DNA of 64,000 nucleotides from Eublepharis macularius (lineage: Eukaryota; Chordata; Lepidosauria; Squamata; Eublepharidae), in assembly GCF_028583425.1 (NCBI RefSeq), contig NC_072796.1, positions 86,976,464 to 87,040,463 of the forward strand, written 5' to 3'. Position 1 is the stretch's first letter. Each line of letters begins with the position of its first letter. The position numbers were made by a program, and so were the translations under genes. Positions 44,579-59,589 of this stretch are shown one piece after another. The notes under the pieces were generated by a model, which ran no database searches, was not told the DNA's origin, and worked only from the letters and a program-made list of their open reading frames with translations.

Positions 44579-45477
44579 TCTCAGCTTCCCAGCTGTATGC
44601 TAGGAAAAACCAGTTTCACTTCAGTGATAAAAGATTAACAATCAAAAGACTGCCAAATTATATGCAGCCATGTAAGAATTAAGTTATTCAACCTACTAAT
44701 TTGAGCCCATTGCTGGGTTGCATTAATCTTGGAGATGGGTCTACATAATCCATTTGGGATAAGCAACTCATTGCAAGCTAACAGAAGCAGCTTTCAAGTG
44801 AAGAACACAAATCCTACTGTCAAGCATTTTAACAAGGTTGCTAATGTATTTGTTTCCTCTACATTGTGCAGGCAGATTTATATTTACCATCACAATAAGT
44901 CAAACCTACTATCATAGAATCAATGTACCTCAGATTAGAGGGGATAAAAGCTATCACTGCTTCAGGCTTGACATTTAGCAAGCAGCAGGGCACCCATTAG
45001 CAACTTGCAAACATTCTATTTCCCTGACATTATTAGAAGCATGCCCTTTATATACCAATAGATCCCACAGAATATTTGTATTATCCATGTATTCTCTCCA
45101 TTAACCCATATTAAAATTGTATAGTCACTTCCAACTAGGGTGGCAAATGGATTCTAACCTCAAGTGCTTGGATTCAATACCCTTTAATTTTAGAATTCAT
45201 CAGCAGAAGACAGAATATAGCTCACATCTACCTTAACACAAGAGCAAGAACATCACAAGGCACTATAAATTATATTACTGTAGCACAACAACCAAAAGCA
45301 CTAGAAGAGAATTTAAAACAGTCCTTTTGGTTCTTTAAAATATTCTTTTCCCAACACTCCTACATGATCAAAACTGTAATTGGGGCTTGAGTTGTCCTAA
45401 AGTGGTCAATTATTATTCATGTGCTGAAACATGTTTCTTGAATCAAGCTCCAATCCCAAGAGTACTCGACTACAGAG
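44579..45477. other. Unannotated stretch
   Basis: A/T-rich, with no recognised feature. Confidence 0.5.
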
Positions 45478-45664
45478 ACAGTGTACTGATTAAGTGTTGG
45501 ATTAGGACCTGGAAGACCCAGGTTTGAGAATGCTACGGAAGCTTGACTGACCTTGAGCCAGTCACACACTTTCAGCCCAACCTACCACACCGGGTTGTGA
45601 GGATAAAATGGAAGAGAGGAAATGATATAAGCTGCTTTGGGTCCACACTGTGGAGGAAAACAGG
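45478..45664 (+). mobile_element. tRNA-derived SINE (sense copy)
   Basis: The head CAGTGTACTGATTAAGTGTT, then CCAGGTTTGAGAATGC and CCTTGAGCCAGTCACACAC match the SINE family in RGS20 introns. It ends directly at the left terminus of the DIRS element, so its 3' tail was probably lost or displaced. Confidence 0.75.
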
Positions 45665-45839
45665 GTTGTATCTACCTGTAACTGTTGTTCATTGAGGTCT
45701 TCTGTGCAGGCACACGTGGGACTATGTACGCACAGGCTTGCCAATCGGACTTTTTTGGTAGCTTATTAACCCCTAGAGGGTGCCCATCACTTCCCAGAGC
45801 GCAGGAACGGCTGTTTTCCCTGGGAAGAAAACAGGTAAT

Positions 45840-46602
45840 ATTATGTCCTGTGATGTGTGTGAACTTTGATGCCACTTCCAGTAAGAACTCAAACTTGGTC
45901 TCAGGACAACCTTTTCTGCATAAATTTTTAGAAAAGGTGGTTTATGCGCAAAGCTGCAAGTTCACGAACTCTCCTGGCAGAAGTTATTGCCATTAGTAAA
46001 GCCACTTTCATAGATAGTATTCTTAGGTGGCAAATGGCTAGGGGTTCAGATGGTTTATTAATTTAGCCAGCACTAGCTGTAATTACCATTGAGGTGCAAG
46101 ACTTATGGACAATTATTCATTAAGCCTTTAATGAATAATTTTGAAGTGTAGTGAGAAAACACCGTCTTATTATCAATCGGGGTATGGAAAGCTGAAAGGC
46201 AGCCAGGTATACTTTCACCGAGGAGCTAGAAAGCCTATTTTTCTTCCATTCTAACAGAAACTTGAGGACCTGGACCTAAGGAAAATCAAACACATTAATA
46301 TCTTTCCCTTTAGTCCAGTTTATGATTTTTCCCCATTTCAGCGTGTAAGATTGTCTTGTAGATAATCTTTTGGTATTTAGTATGACTTCTACCACTCCAG
46401 TAGAAAGGTGTCCTACAGATTCAGCAACCAGGCTGTCAGTTTGAGTTTGTCTGCATTGTGATGTTGGACCTCTTGCCATGTTATCAGATCCTATTTCCTG
46501 GGAAGTTGACGGAACATGTGGCTGGCCATCTGATATAGACGATGGAACCAGGGTTGCTTGGGCCAAAAGGAAGCCACTAGTATTGCTCTTGTACCTTCTC
46601 AC
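45840..46602 (-). pseudogene. DIRS tyrosine recombinase remnant
   Basis: The minus strand reads STRQSYTLKWGKIINW (within 46602-46276), the N-terminal arm-binding part of DIRS recombinases. Across several frames it continues to a region with FLKI, EKVVLRPS and HQSSHTSQDI near 45950-45850. The catalytic Arg and Tyr positions cannot be placed because the frame is broken. It replaces the integrase of LTR elements and would catalyse insertion of a circular intermediate. Confidence 0.65.
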
Positions 46603-46639
46603 TGCATCTTGCTTATTACTTTGGCTATCAGAGGGATGT

Positions 46640-47508
46640 GGGCGGGGGGTGGGTGGGGCAGAAGCTTAGAACAGGTGTCCTGACCAGCTTATCTGAAAGG
46701 CATCTCCTAGAGAGTTTGGTTCTCGGCCGCCTCTTGAACAAAATAGCAGAGCTCTCCAATTTGCTCTTGTGGCAAATAAGTCTATCTCTGGAAAACCCTG
46801 TTCTTGGAACACTGGTAGAATGGACCATTCGTATGTGTTTACACTGATCCTGCTTAGCCTGTCTGCGATAACGTTGATGCCAGGAGTGTGCAGCTTGTAA
46901 GTGCACTCTGTGCTCAACAGCTCAGTCCCACAGGGTTATTGCTTCTTGGCACAGGGACCTGGAAGCTGTTCCCCCTTGCTTGTTCAAATAAAACATTGCT
47001 GTGCAGTTGTCTGAGGGAACCTGCAAGTCTGCCTCCTACTACACCTGAGAAGGAAATTAACGCATAATGTATGGCAGTTCAAGTATATTAATATGGAAAC
47101 CCCTTTCATTTTCTGCCCATGTCCCATGGGTAGTGAATTCCCCACAATGCACTCCCCAACCCATAGTGGAAGCATAGTGGAAGTGGTCACTTCAGTGTTA
47201 ATTGATCTGAAGGGGACTCCCTTCATCAAATGAGTATCTATAAGCCACCAATTCAAGGATCTGAGTACCACTCTAGGGACATTAAATTTTCTTTCCTGAG
47301 AATCTGATTCATTACAATACACAGTGATAAACCACAATTGTAGTTCCCTCATACGCAGCCTCATCAAGGGAACTACGGCCATAGTGGATGCCACCAAACC
47401 CAATAAGGTTTGTATCTTCTGTGCTGATTGAAATTTGCACCTCATGAATGATTTAATCATACCCTTCAACTTTTGTAATCTTTCTCCAGGTAAGAAAGCC
47501 CTCTCCAC
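46640..47508 (-). pseudogene. DIRS RNase H and downstream region (decayed)
   Basis: A 174-codon frame (47508-46984) begins ERAFLPGERLQKLKGMIKSF and includes LLGLVASTMAVVPLMRLRMR, the connection segment typical of DIRS polymerase after the palm. The RNase H part is damaged. A later frame has INVIADRLSRI and FPEIDLFATRANW near 46870-46740, which are family hallmarks that precede the recombinase. Confidence 0.78.
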
Positions 47509-47519
47509 TGAGGCATCGA

Positions 47520-48614
47520 GGACAGCACCTATAAATTGGATCCTTTTAGAAGGTAGTATTTTAGACTTTTAATAATTTTTTTAAAAGACCCAATTCTGAG
47601 CAGGTCCGTACTGTTAAATCCACCTGCCTTTGTAAGTCATCCTCAGATTGAGCTGAAATGAGCTAATTGTCTAGGTAAGGGTATGTAGAACAACCTTGTG
47701 TTCGCAAATGGGTGAAAACCAGGGGTGTGCACCTGGAAAATATTTGAGTTTCCCACTGCGTGTTTACTCAAAGCGTGAAAACAATTCAGAATAACCCAAA
47801 TCTTGAAGTGGCAAGCTGCTTTGGGATTTGGATGTTTGAAATGCTTCAGTATGCTCTGTAAAGATTTGGCACACCCCAAAGCTCAAAGCCACCCTTTTCC
47901 TGCCATTTGCAAGTGGTATGGGAAGGGACTCATTCAAAGGCCTTACTGCTGGGCTTCACCTGATGCATCAGGTGAAGCAAGTGGCGGGGCATGTGAAACT
48001 GAGCCAATGGGAGGGGGAAGAGGGGAACCCTCCTCCCCCTCCCATCCAGGGAAAAAAGAAGTAGGGCATGAAGTTTGAAAGCAAGCAGCACTTTTCTAGC
48101 TGTTTGCATTACAAACAGCTAGAAAAGTGCTATGGGCGCGGCTGCTGCCGCTTTGCCCGAAGCTTCCCAAAGTGATAAAAATTGCTTTGGAAAGCTTTGA
48201 TTTGATCATTCCGAATCGGGCCAGCAATGCTGGACCTGATTCAGGAATCCCGAATCTTTCCGAATCAGGCCCAATGGGGGGGGGGGGTTGTTCCCAAATT
48301 GGAATCCCGAATCCCACACCCCTAGTGATAACTACCGCCATACATTTAGTAAAAACCCTAGGAGCTGTGGACAAACCAAAGGGGAGAACCTGATGTTGAT
48401 AGATATCCCCTCCTCTTGTGAATTTCAAATATATCCTATTTGAGATATGGAAGAGAGCATCCTTTAAATCTATCACTGCAAACCATGAATTAGGCAGTAG
48501 CAAGGTCAGCACTTTGTTTAATGTGGTTATTCTGAACTTGTGTACCTTAATGAATTTGTTGAGGTTTCTCAAATCCAGAATGGGTCTAGACCCTCCGTCT
48601 TTCTTTTGTACCAA
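47520..48614 (-). pseudogene. DIRS reverse transcriptase split by a hAT MITE
   Basis: From 48614 the minus strand encodes VQKKDGGSRPILDLRNLNKF, palm motif A as WFAVIDLKDALFHI and motif B as LPFGLSTAPRVFTKCMAVV. At 48324 the frame enters the MITE. On the far side (47719 downward) it resumes with VFTHLRTQGC and YPYLDN then a stop, where an active enzyme has YLDD. The enzyme was therefore inactive even without the insertion, unless the Asn change came later. Confidence 0.9.
47720..48324. mobile_element. Non-autonomous hAT element (605 bp) nested in the DIRS reverse transcriptase
   Basis: The ends are CAGGGGTGTGCACCTGG and GAATCCCACACCCCTA. The flanking 8-mers GTGAAAAC (47712-47719) and GTGATAAC (48325-48332) match at seven of eight positions. 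The subterminal sequence (GAATCAGGCCCAAT, GATTCGG-like motifs) resembles the left end of the large hAT element at 57.54 kb, so that element's family could have mobilised it. A poly-G run is near 48278. Confidence 0.85.
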
Positions 48615-48869
48615 AATCTAGAGTAGAAACCTTGTCATGGTTCATGTTATGGTAGCTCCTTTGTCAGTAAGAGCCTTTAGATCCGCCACCACCAACTCAG
48701 GTAGGTAAAAACTATCTGACTTGGTAGGAAAATTCAGACACGGTAAACAGTCAAATTCAACTTTATAACCATTTTACTGTATTCAGAACCAATACATCAG
48801 ATGTGATTGAACATCAGACTGTGTAGAATGAATACAGCCTGTCACCAAACAAAAACCCTTGATTCTGTG

Positions 48870-50178
48870 CTAGTCAGAACTGCTTAGAGCTTTGAGTTTG
48901 CTCCTTGCTAGAGTGAGCCTGAGATCCTTGTCTGGATCTGTGTGTCTGCTTCCTTCTTGGGAAATTCCACTGGTTACTATGATAAGGGTGATTCTGAGGA
49001 TAAGAGTAACTCTGGAATGGTGGGTACCAATAAGATCTGTTCTTGTAACATTGTTGTTGCCTGAACTGAGTTTTGCTCAGTTGTTGTTGGCCCGATGGTA
49101 AGATTCCATAGCAACATGCGGTCTTCCTATTTTTCCTCTTTTGTGACAAATATTCATTTTTTCCCCAGAAAACAGTGAATGACCCTCAAATGGAAGATCT
49201 TCTGCTGTGTTATGGGTTTCCAATGGTACTGCCATGGATCTCAATCATGCATGCCTTCTGAGTACAATGGCCGATGTCAGAGTTCTGGTTGAGGAATCCG
49301 CCACAGTCCTACCAGCACTGATTTGCTGTTTTGTCAATCTTAGTGCTTCCTATCGTATGACCTTGATTTTTCTTTTTTTTATTACATTAAAATACAGTAA
49401 AACATAATAAAAAATTATTAAAAACATATTATAATTTTAAACATCCAGGGTTTTCAAAAATGTAGGAAACTTTTGTACATAGTTCTAGGAGGGATTATAT
49501 TGTTTTCTGAGAGATGCTGCAAAATTGGGTACCAGGTGGTATGAATTTTAGTGCTGTAGTCAGCATTGTTGTGTCATGCTGTCCGCTAACTTAGCCATCA
49601 CAAAGTGATCCCAAACTTTTTAATACTACTGCTCTATGCCTTGATCAAGGGCTTCTCATCATCTGGTAATTGGTCATAGAGAGCTGCAGCCTTATTTCAC
49701 AGAAATATTTGATAGGTGCCCATAATGGCGGCATAATTGACTATTTTGATGTTGAGTGCTGTCAATGAATCTTTCTTCGAATGACATCCAACTTTTCTCC
49801 TTCGTTGTTTGATGATGTAGAGTGTGGTCCCTGCCACTGTTTGGTTTGCATCTCCTTGGTAGCTAATGAAGAGGGAGGTGGGGGCCCAGAAAGGAAGGAG
49901 CAAGAGTCATCCTGGGTCTTATATAAGCCTTCAGCTCCTCCAGCCACTGGTGCATTGGAAGCTTGTTTCCTGCGGAGTTTTATCAAATTTATGAATCCTT
50001 CTATGATTGGGAACACTATATTGGAAGTGATTCTAGAATCAAGATGCTGCAAAATCTTGTCCTTGGGTTTCGGTTCCGAGGATGCAATATAAATTACAAG
50101 GGCTCTCGCCATCCTTAACAGTTGTTCAGAATATGAGCTGAAATCTTCAGTGGGAGAAGTCTCACCAGTGTCTTCCAC
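48870..50178 (-). pseudogene. DIRS gag-like region (decayed)
   Basis: The first frame (50178-49762) includes DFSSYSEQLLRMARALVI, GLYKTQDDSCSFL and GEKLDVIRRKI, a run characteristic of the first DIRS protein. The C-terminal frame (49149-48874) is rich in Gln, Ser, His and Arg (FRQQQCYKNRSYWYPPFQSY). Between them, around 49360-49520, is a T/A-rich insert that breaks the frame. The function is presumed structural, as for gag proteins. Confidence 0.75.
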
Positions 50179-51189
50179 TGCCTTGTCAGGGGATAGATCT
50201 GAAGGAACATTAGAACTGCCATCTTAACGGTAGCTATTGGGCTCAAGTTCTGGGAGCTGAAAAGCCATCACAGAACTGGAATGGAATGTTGGCACCTTGA
50301 AGGTCTAGCCTGTAGATTCCTGTTAGAAACCACTTATTCAGTGTGATAAGCTTCTCTCAGATCCACCCCATACTAAAGGGGCATTTCTTGATGGCACCAT
50401 GGGGAGTATCTGTATGTTTGTCTCCCTTAGAATTTCTCCTTCCTCCTCCTCAGATTATATAGAAGGGGTCTTGGAACGGATTGATGGTGCGTGAGAGGGC
50501 TCTATGATCTCCACATTGGAGATAGGCCAGTATTTGTAGATCTTGGTCTTAGTAGCATCGGATCTGACCAGCATGTGGAATCGTTAGTCGCGGATGATTT
50601 GGTAGTCTTTGTAGTGGGGCTCGATACCACCAGGTCCTGATCCCACAAGGACTCCTTCAGTCGGGTAGCCCTCTCTGAATGAGTTTTTGGTGTAAAGCTT
50701 AGACAGGATTTGCAAGTCTGGGTATTGTGTCCTTTGCCCAGACAAAATGAAGAGAATGATAATCAGTTTTGGTCACCTTCATATTGCATTGAGTGCAACA
50801 TTTGAATAGCGCCTTTTCAGCCATGATGTACTCACAATGTCCTCCTTGACCTATCCTTATTTGCAGAAGAGAACTTGCTAGAAAAGGACAACAAATGCTG
50901 ATCTCTAGCAAGAACAGATGCTACAGTACCTCTCTTACCTGTGGCAAAAGAGGAACTAAGGGCAAAGGGCACTGTGTCTCCCAGAAGGCTGTTTTGGCAG
51001 GAAAACAGCTGCGCCTGCGCTCTTGGAGGTAATGGGTGCCCTCTAGGGGTTAAAAAGTTACAAAAAACCCCTCCAATTGGCAGGCCTGCACATGCACAGC
51101 CCTGATAATGAATAAATAGATACAAATAAAGACTTTCAAGTATTAACATTTCAGTTTGTTTATATTTCTACTCTGGTACTTAGATATTT

Positions 51190-51955
51190 GGGTTAGAGTC
51201 ACAGAACTGGAAGGGATCCCAAGGGTCATCTAGTCCAACTCCCTATATAATGCAGGAAAATCACAGCTTTCTCCCCTCCCCCCCCTCCCCCAGTGATCCC
51301 TGCTCTATGCCCAGAGGAAGACAAAAAAACCTCCAGGATCCTCAGCCAATATGGCCTGGAGGAAAATTCCTTAACTACAAAGTAGAGATTGGCATTACCC
51401 CAGGCATGTAAGAAAGGGCCACAAGAGCCTAGCATGGTTCATCCCTTCATGCTCTCCCTCTCCCAACATTCATATTGACTCATAGAATCATCATAGCTGT
51501 CAGGTGGCCATTTAGCCTCTTCTGAAATACCTCTAAGGATGAAGAGCCCACTACCTCCCGAGGAAACTTGTTCGTCTGAGGAACTGCTCCATCAGGAAAT
51601 TATTTCTAACGTTTAGCTGAAAACTCTTTTTCTTACATTTTAACCCGTTGTTTCTGGTCTGATCCTCTGGGGCAACAGAAAACAACTCTGGTCCATCCTC
51701 TGTGACAGCTCTTCAAATATCTGAAGAGGGCTATCATATCACCTTTCAGTCAGCTGCTATCCAGGCTAAGCATACCCAGTTTCTTCAACCTTTCCTCATA
51801 GGACTTGGTCTCCAGATCCCTCACTATCTTTGTAACCTTCCTGTCAACATCCTTCTTAAACTGTGGTGCCCAAAACTGAACACAGTACTCCATGTGAGGT
51901 TTAACCAGAGCAGAGTAAAGCAATCTTCTCTAGACATACCCTGACTGTTGTTATT
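51190..51955 (-). mobile_element. CR1-type LINE 3' end (antisense)
   Basis: The plus strand reads AGGGATCCCAAGGGTCATCT followed by AGTCCAACTCCC, later TTTCTTCAACCTTTCCTCAT followed by AGGACTTGG, and near the end CCAAAACTGAACACAGTACT. This is the reverse complement of the conserved 3' part of amniote CR1 elements. Many small changes leave no open frame. It lies between the DIRS element and the TCEA1 3' UTR. Confidence 0.85.
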
Positions 51956-52204
51956 CTTGGGTAGACTTTTTATTCTTACAGTTATCAGTCATCTTTCTGA
52001 CTATTTCAAATTATATGGCAAGAATGTCTTCTTGTAGATCTTTTAAAATGGTGTTAATTCTATTTAAATATGCTTAGTTATAGCCCTGTTTTTTTCATTA
52101 TTTAAAATGGAAAAAATTAGTTGCAAATGTAATTCTGCTTTTTCAGTAATTTTCATGTTTTAAAGATGGAATTTGAGAAAGATTCTAAGAAAACTTCACC
52201 AAAA

Positions 52205-53078
52205 CAGATGGCGAACTGCCAAACTTTTATTTCTGACTGTGGTCTGATAGTCAGTGATCTACATGTAAAAAGTGGTAACAGTTCACAGGAACCAATACCT
52301 ATATGAATGGAAAATATTAATTTTAAATCCCATAGGCAGTATGCCACTGAGCATCTTTGTTCATTTACGAAGTCTAAAATAATGATGGCAGAAATAGTAT
52401 AAAGAAAACAAAGCTATGAGGTCAAACTAACCATGTAGGAATTTCTTCAGAACTAAGGACAAGGAAATAACATACAGGCTTTAGAGCTGCACAATAAATT
52501 GGACAGATCAATGCAAGTTACATAGTCAAACTTTTTAAGGTCTTGAAATAGAAGGATTGTGTTACAAAACGTCAGGTTTCATTATTAACATTCAAGGGCC
52601 AGTGCAGAAATAGTTTATATAACCAGACCACCCACACCAATTGCCATTTAGATATTACATTATACATAGTATAAAGCAAAACTATTTGCCCTAACACACC
52701 AAAATGGTTCAATAGGAATACGCTATTATGAACATTGTATAAGAAAACATTTCAGCTAGATATGCTGAGTGCAAAGACATTCAACCCTTTGTTCACAAAG
52801 TTAAAAAAGCAGTTACCCAAATGTCATTGATAAAATTTTAATGTAGACTTGCTTATAAAAATGAAAAAAAAAATTACACCATACAATTGAGCATCCTGGC
52901 TCTGCTGACTATTCACTACAGGGATGGCAGTGTCAAAAACAAAATCTAACTTTAAAGATGTCTGCTTAAAAGAAGACAGGGGGAGCCTTTTGCAGGAAAC
53001 TAGATGCTTGACCTAGTTCTTAAAGCTAATTATAAAATCGTCTTTTCATACTGGTCCAGATGTCAACAATTTCTTCTT
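52205..53078 (-). other. TCEA1: TCEA1 3' UTR (probable)
   Basis: Repeat-free, A/T-rich sequence downstream of the TCEA1 stop on the minus strand. A TTTATT at 52226-52231 is AATAAA on the minus strand and is the likely polyadenylation signal. Its end is inferred. Confidence 0.6.
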
Positions 53079-56200
<3,122 letters not shown>

Positions 56201-57536
56201 CTACAGAAAACAGGATAACAGCTGCTAACTTTCCACGAACATTTTATATTACTTGTCTACACAAAACCACCATCCCATTTACTACATGTAACATTTTAAT
56301 GCAATATTAAAGTTTAAATGTTGATCCATGAGAAGTTCTATAAGATCATGGGCAGAGAAAGAAGCTTCGTGCTCTTCTTCTTTCTGCTCCTTCCCTCCCT
56401 TGCTTTCTCTTCTGTTTCCCTGTCTGCCCTCGATCTTACTTCTAGTCACTGATCTCCTCCTATGCTTTGGCACTGCCTGCTCTGTAGTCCCTTGACCCTT
56501 CCTTAAGGAGGGGTCATTTTTGGGTCTCCACTTTGGTTCTAACATGAGCTTAGGGCTAGAAAATGGAGCAAGTGTCCTGTTAAAGTTAAGCTAACAGCTG
56601 TGGCAGCGAACCATGCCAAAAACAAGGTAGTGAGGCGTTAAGCAGTAATGAAATGCAGACTTGCTCTTCCCTAAAGCCCACCTCAGCCTGATTAAATCAG
56701 AGGGCCATTCTCCCCAGACTTTGGAGCCTCCTCCCTGAATAATCTGACGCTAATGAATGACCCAGGTCTCCAAGAAAATGAGCAAATCATTTTGCAAATG
56801 AGAAAATGCCCCATCTAGTTCCTTCCCTTATCTTAGTGACTGTACAGGAAGTTTCCTGCTCTTTCCTTAATCTTGTTACTCACCAAGCCTTAGGTGTTTC
56901 TCCAAACCTCCTCTAGGAAGCATTTTTAACTTTTATGCAAACCAGGAAAACTTCCCTTTTCAATATCAGCTCCTTCTCCACTTTAAATTTGAGTGATTCT
57001 CTAGAACTAGGTTTTCTATAGCTTTAACAGCTCAACTGGCTGGATGAATTGCATCTAAGATGATATCGGTCTCTTGAAGAAAGTACTTTTAAAGATACCG
57101 TTTTAGAGTGAAACAATTCAGGAATCTTGGAGGCACAGTCCTAGCTATTTCTTTTGCCAGCACTGTACCCAAGCAGTGGTGCTTCCAAAGATGGCTTTTC
57201 AAGGGGGAGGGGGCAGACAGAAGAGGACTCTGAAAAGCCCCAGATTTTGGATCTTAGGATCCTGACCAATATCTATGGCTATGTGCTGTGAAGGCTGTGT
57301 TTTAAAGGACGTTAGGGTAGCGGTAGCATGATGAGAAGTTTGAACAATGTGGTCCCTACTCCAACCTCTTTCTGACAGATTGGCCTCAAGTGGCTTCTAA
57401 ATGCAGTTATTTTGTATATTAGGGGGAAAAAACACTAACTTTTATTGACTTTTGTAGATAAGAGAATAAGGATGTTAAGCATAGAGGAAGAAACAATTTA
57501 AAAGTATCACACACATTTGCTAGGCTCAGTTATAAT
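56201..57536 (-). other. TCEA1: TCEA1 intron sequence
   Basis: No upstream TCEA1 exon (the FTCGKC zinc-binding half) was found here or further right, so the intron runs past the window edge. Confidence 0.7.
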
Positions 57537-58489
57537 TAGGGGTGTGCACTTCAGGTTTCGGATTCGGGTAAAATACCTGAATCTGGCCCGATTTGGTAAG
57601 ATTCGGTATTCTCAAATCAGGGCCAGCATGCTGGCCCCGTTTTGGGAATGCTGAAGCAGAGCAACCCAAAGCAATTCAGGTTGCTTCAGTTTACCGGGAG
57701 CACTTTGCAAACAGCCAGCAAACTTCTGCAAAATGCAAGCTTCCCGCTCTTTCTTAGCAGAGGGGAGGGGGAGAAGGAGTGAATGACTCACTGCAACCTC
57801 CTCCTTCCCCTTCCCATCTAGTAAAAATTGGTGGGAAGCTTGAAAGCAGAAGTTTTCTTGCTTTTTGCAAATTTGCAAACAGCAAGAAAAGTGCTGCTTG
57901 CAGAGATTCCTCCCAATTTCACAGGATGGGAGAGGGAAGAGGGATAAGTGACTAGACTAGGAGTACAACGGGGAGGAGGGAGGGGGATCAGAGAAGGGAG
58001 GGGGAGTTAGGAGTGTCCAATCCTGCAGCAGCATTCTCCTTCCAGCCAATGGGATTCTCTGGAAGGAGAGTGACTTTTTTAAAATGCTGCAGGAGGAGAT
58101 TTAAATTGGAGGCTTGCCTTAGCAGGCTTCCATTCTTCCCTGGCCTGGAGAGAGATATTGAGAGTTGAGAATTCTGTTGGATTTTCTGACCTCTGTCTCT
58201 GTGTTTGCCTGGCTAGGACTTGGCTGGCCTTCTTCGGGATCTGGACTGTGACTGACTCACCACTGGACTTCAGGAGACTAGTAGGAGAGTCAAAGTGACT
58301 GACTCTCTGGGTTTTCTCTTTGGGGGGAGGGAGTTGCTTGCTTGTCTTGGTGGGTGGGGGGGGGTAAGGGAATTTTTTAAAAAGTTTTACTTTTAATCTT
58401 CAATTTTATGGAGGGGGTGTTTTTGCTGACGTGTGTGCGTGTGTGATGGCCTAGGCCTTTGCTTCAGTGACTGGCTGGGGTTGTGTTAT

Positions 58490-58975
58490 AGTTCTGATTT
58501 TTCCCAGTTTTTTTCTTAGTTGTTGTTGGGGGTCTGGGTTTCCCCCCCAAGTTCTGGTAGTGGTGGGTCTGTTTTTTTCCCCAGTTGCTGTTGAGGGGGC
58601 AGTTTTAGAATTTGGTTTCTTTCCCTGGTTTTTCCCAGTTGCTGTTGGGGCGGGGGGTAGTTTTAGAATTGCCCTTGTGTTGTTTTCCCTGTTTTTTTCC
58701 AGTTGCTATGGGGGGGGGAGTTTTACAATTTGAGTTTCTTTCCCTGTTTTTTCCTAGTTGCTGTTGGGGGGGCAGTTTTAGATTTAGTTTCTTTACTTAT
58801 TTTTTCCCAGTTGCTGTTGGGGGGGCAGTTTTAGAATTTGGGATTCTTTTCCTGTTTTTTCCAAGTTGCTGTTGGAGAGGGCAGTTTTAGAATTTGGGAT
58901 TCCGTTTTTCCGTTGCTGTTGCGGGCGGGGGGGGGGGGGGTAGTTTTAGAATTTCGGTTTCTTTCTCTGTTTTAC
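58490..58975 (+). repeat. G-rich minisatellite, about 60-bp unit
   Basis: About eight imperfect units, each with TTTTTTCCCAGTTGCTGTTG, a run of five or more G, then CAGTTTTAGAATTTGG and CTTTCCCTG. G runs reach ten or more. The Phe/Val/Gly-rich frames across it are artefacts. Confidence 0.92.
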
Positions 58976-59589
58976 AGTTTGGGGTTGTTATTCATTGTTG
59001 TTTTGTTGGTTGGGGGTGGTGGTGTTTGTAGTTATAGCGGTGTTTGGGTGGTATACTTTGGGTTTCGCAGAGTCTAGAGTTCTTAGTTTTAAATAGTGTT
59101 TTGTAAGGTAGGCTAAGCCTTTGTCATTATTTGCCCTCTAAACTTAATTGTTAGGGAACATAGGGCCGTTTTCCACATTAAATAGGCTTTTGTAGGAAAG
59201 GAATTAGCGAGAATTAGGTTCTGAACAATTTTATATTCATATAAATAAGCTGCCCATTAGTACTCCCTTAACTAGGGTTGCCCTGACCACCTCGGGCACC
59301 CTTGGAGCCAGGCTGGGCACATTTTTTGTATTAGGCTTTCCTGTGTATTGGGGTTTAGGGCCAGCTTGATTCTTGAAGAAGAATTCAGCTGTTTGGTGAT
59401 GTAGGTTTAGGTTGACAAAAATAAATAGGGCCGTGTATAAAGAGATTTCTGACCATCTACAGGAACAAAAACAAAGATCTAGAATAGGTAGATAGGTTTT
59501 GAAACTAAATCTTTTGGCTAGGTGCTTGGGGGGGGTGTTTTAAAAACTTAAGAGCTTGTAGTTAGTGTAGGTTCAAGGAGGGGAACAGA

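Larger units (their letters stand above)
45665..51125 (-). mobile_element. DIRS retrotransposon (copy 2), near full length, inactive
   Basis: Its termini are inverted relative to each other. The left end (45665-45850) has GCAGGCACACGTGGGAC and TAACCCCTAGAGGGTGCCCA. The right end, read as reverse complement (51125-50960), has CAGGCCTGCCAATTGG and TAACCCCTAGAGGGCACCCA. On the minus strand the order is gag (50178-48870), reverse transcriptase (48614-47520, interrupted), RNase H and its downstream region (47508-46640), and tyrosine recombinase (46602 to about 45840). About 5.46 kb, or 4.86 kb without the nested element, fits DIRS. Every coding region has stops or frameshifts. No target duplication is expected or seen. 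Confidence 0.88.

Noticed and set aside
58467..59077. Hydrophobic Phe/Val/Gly-rich frames as a membrane protein
   Set aside because: They are the same minisatellite read in different frames.
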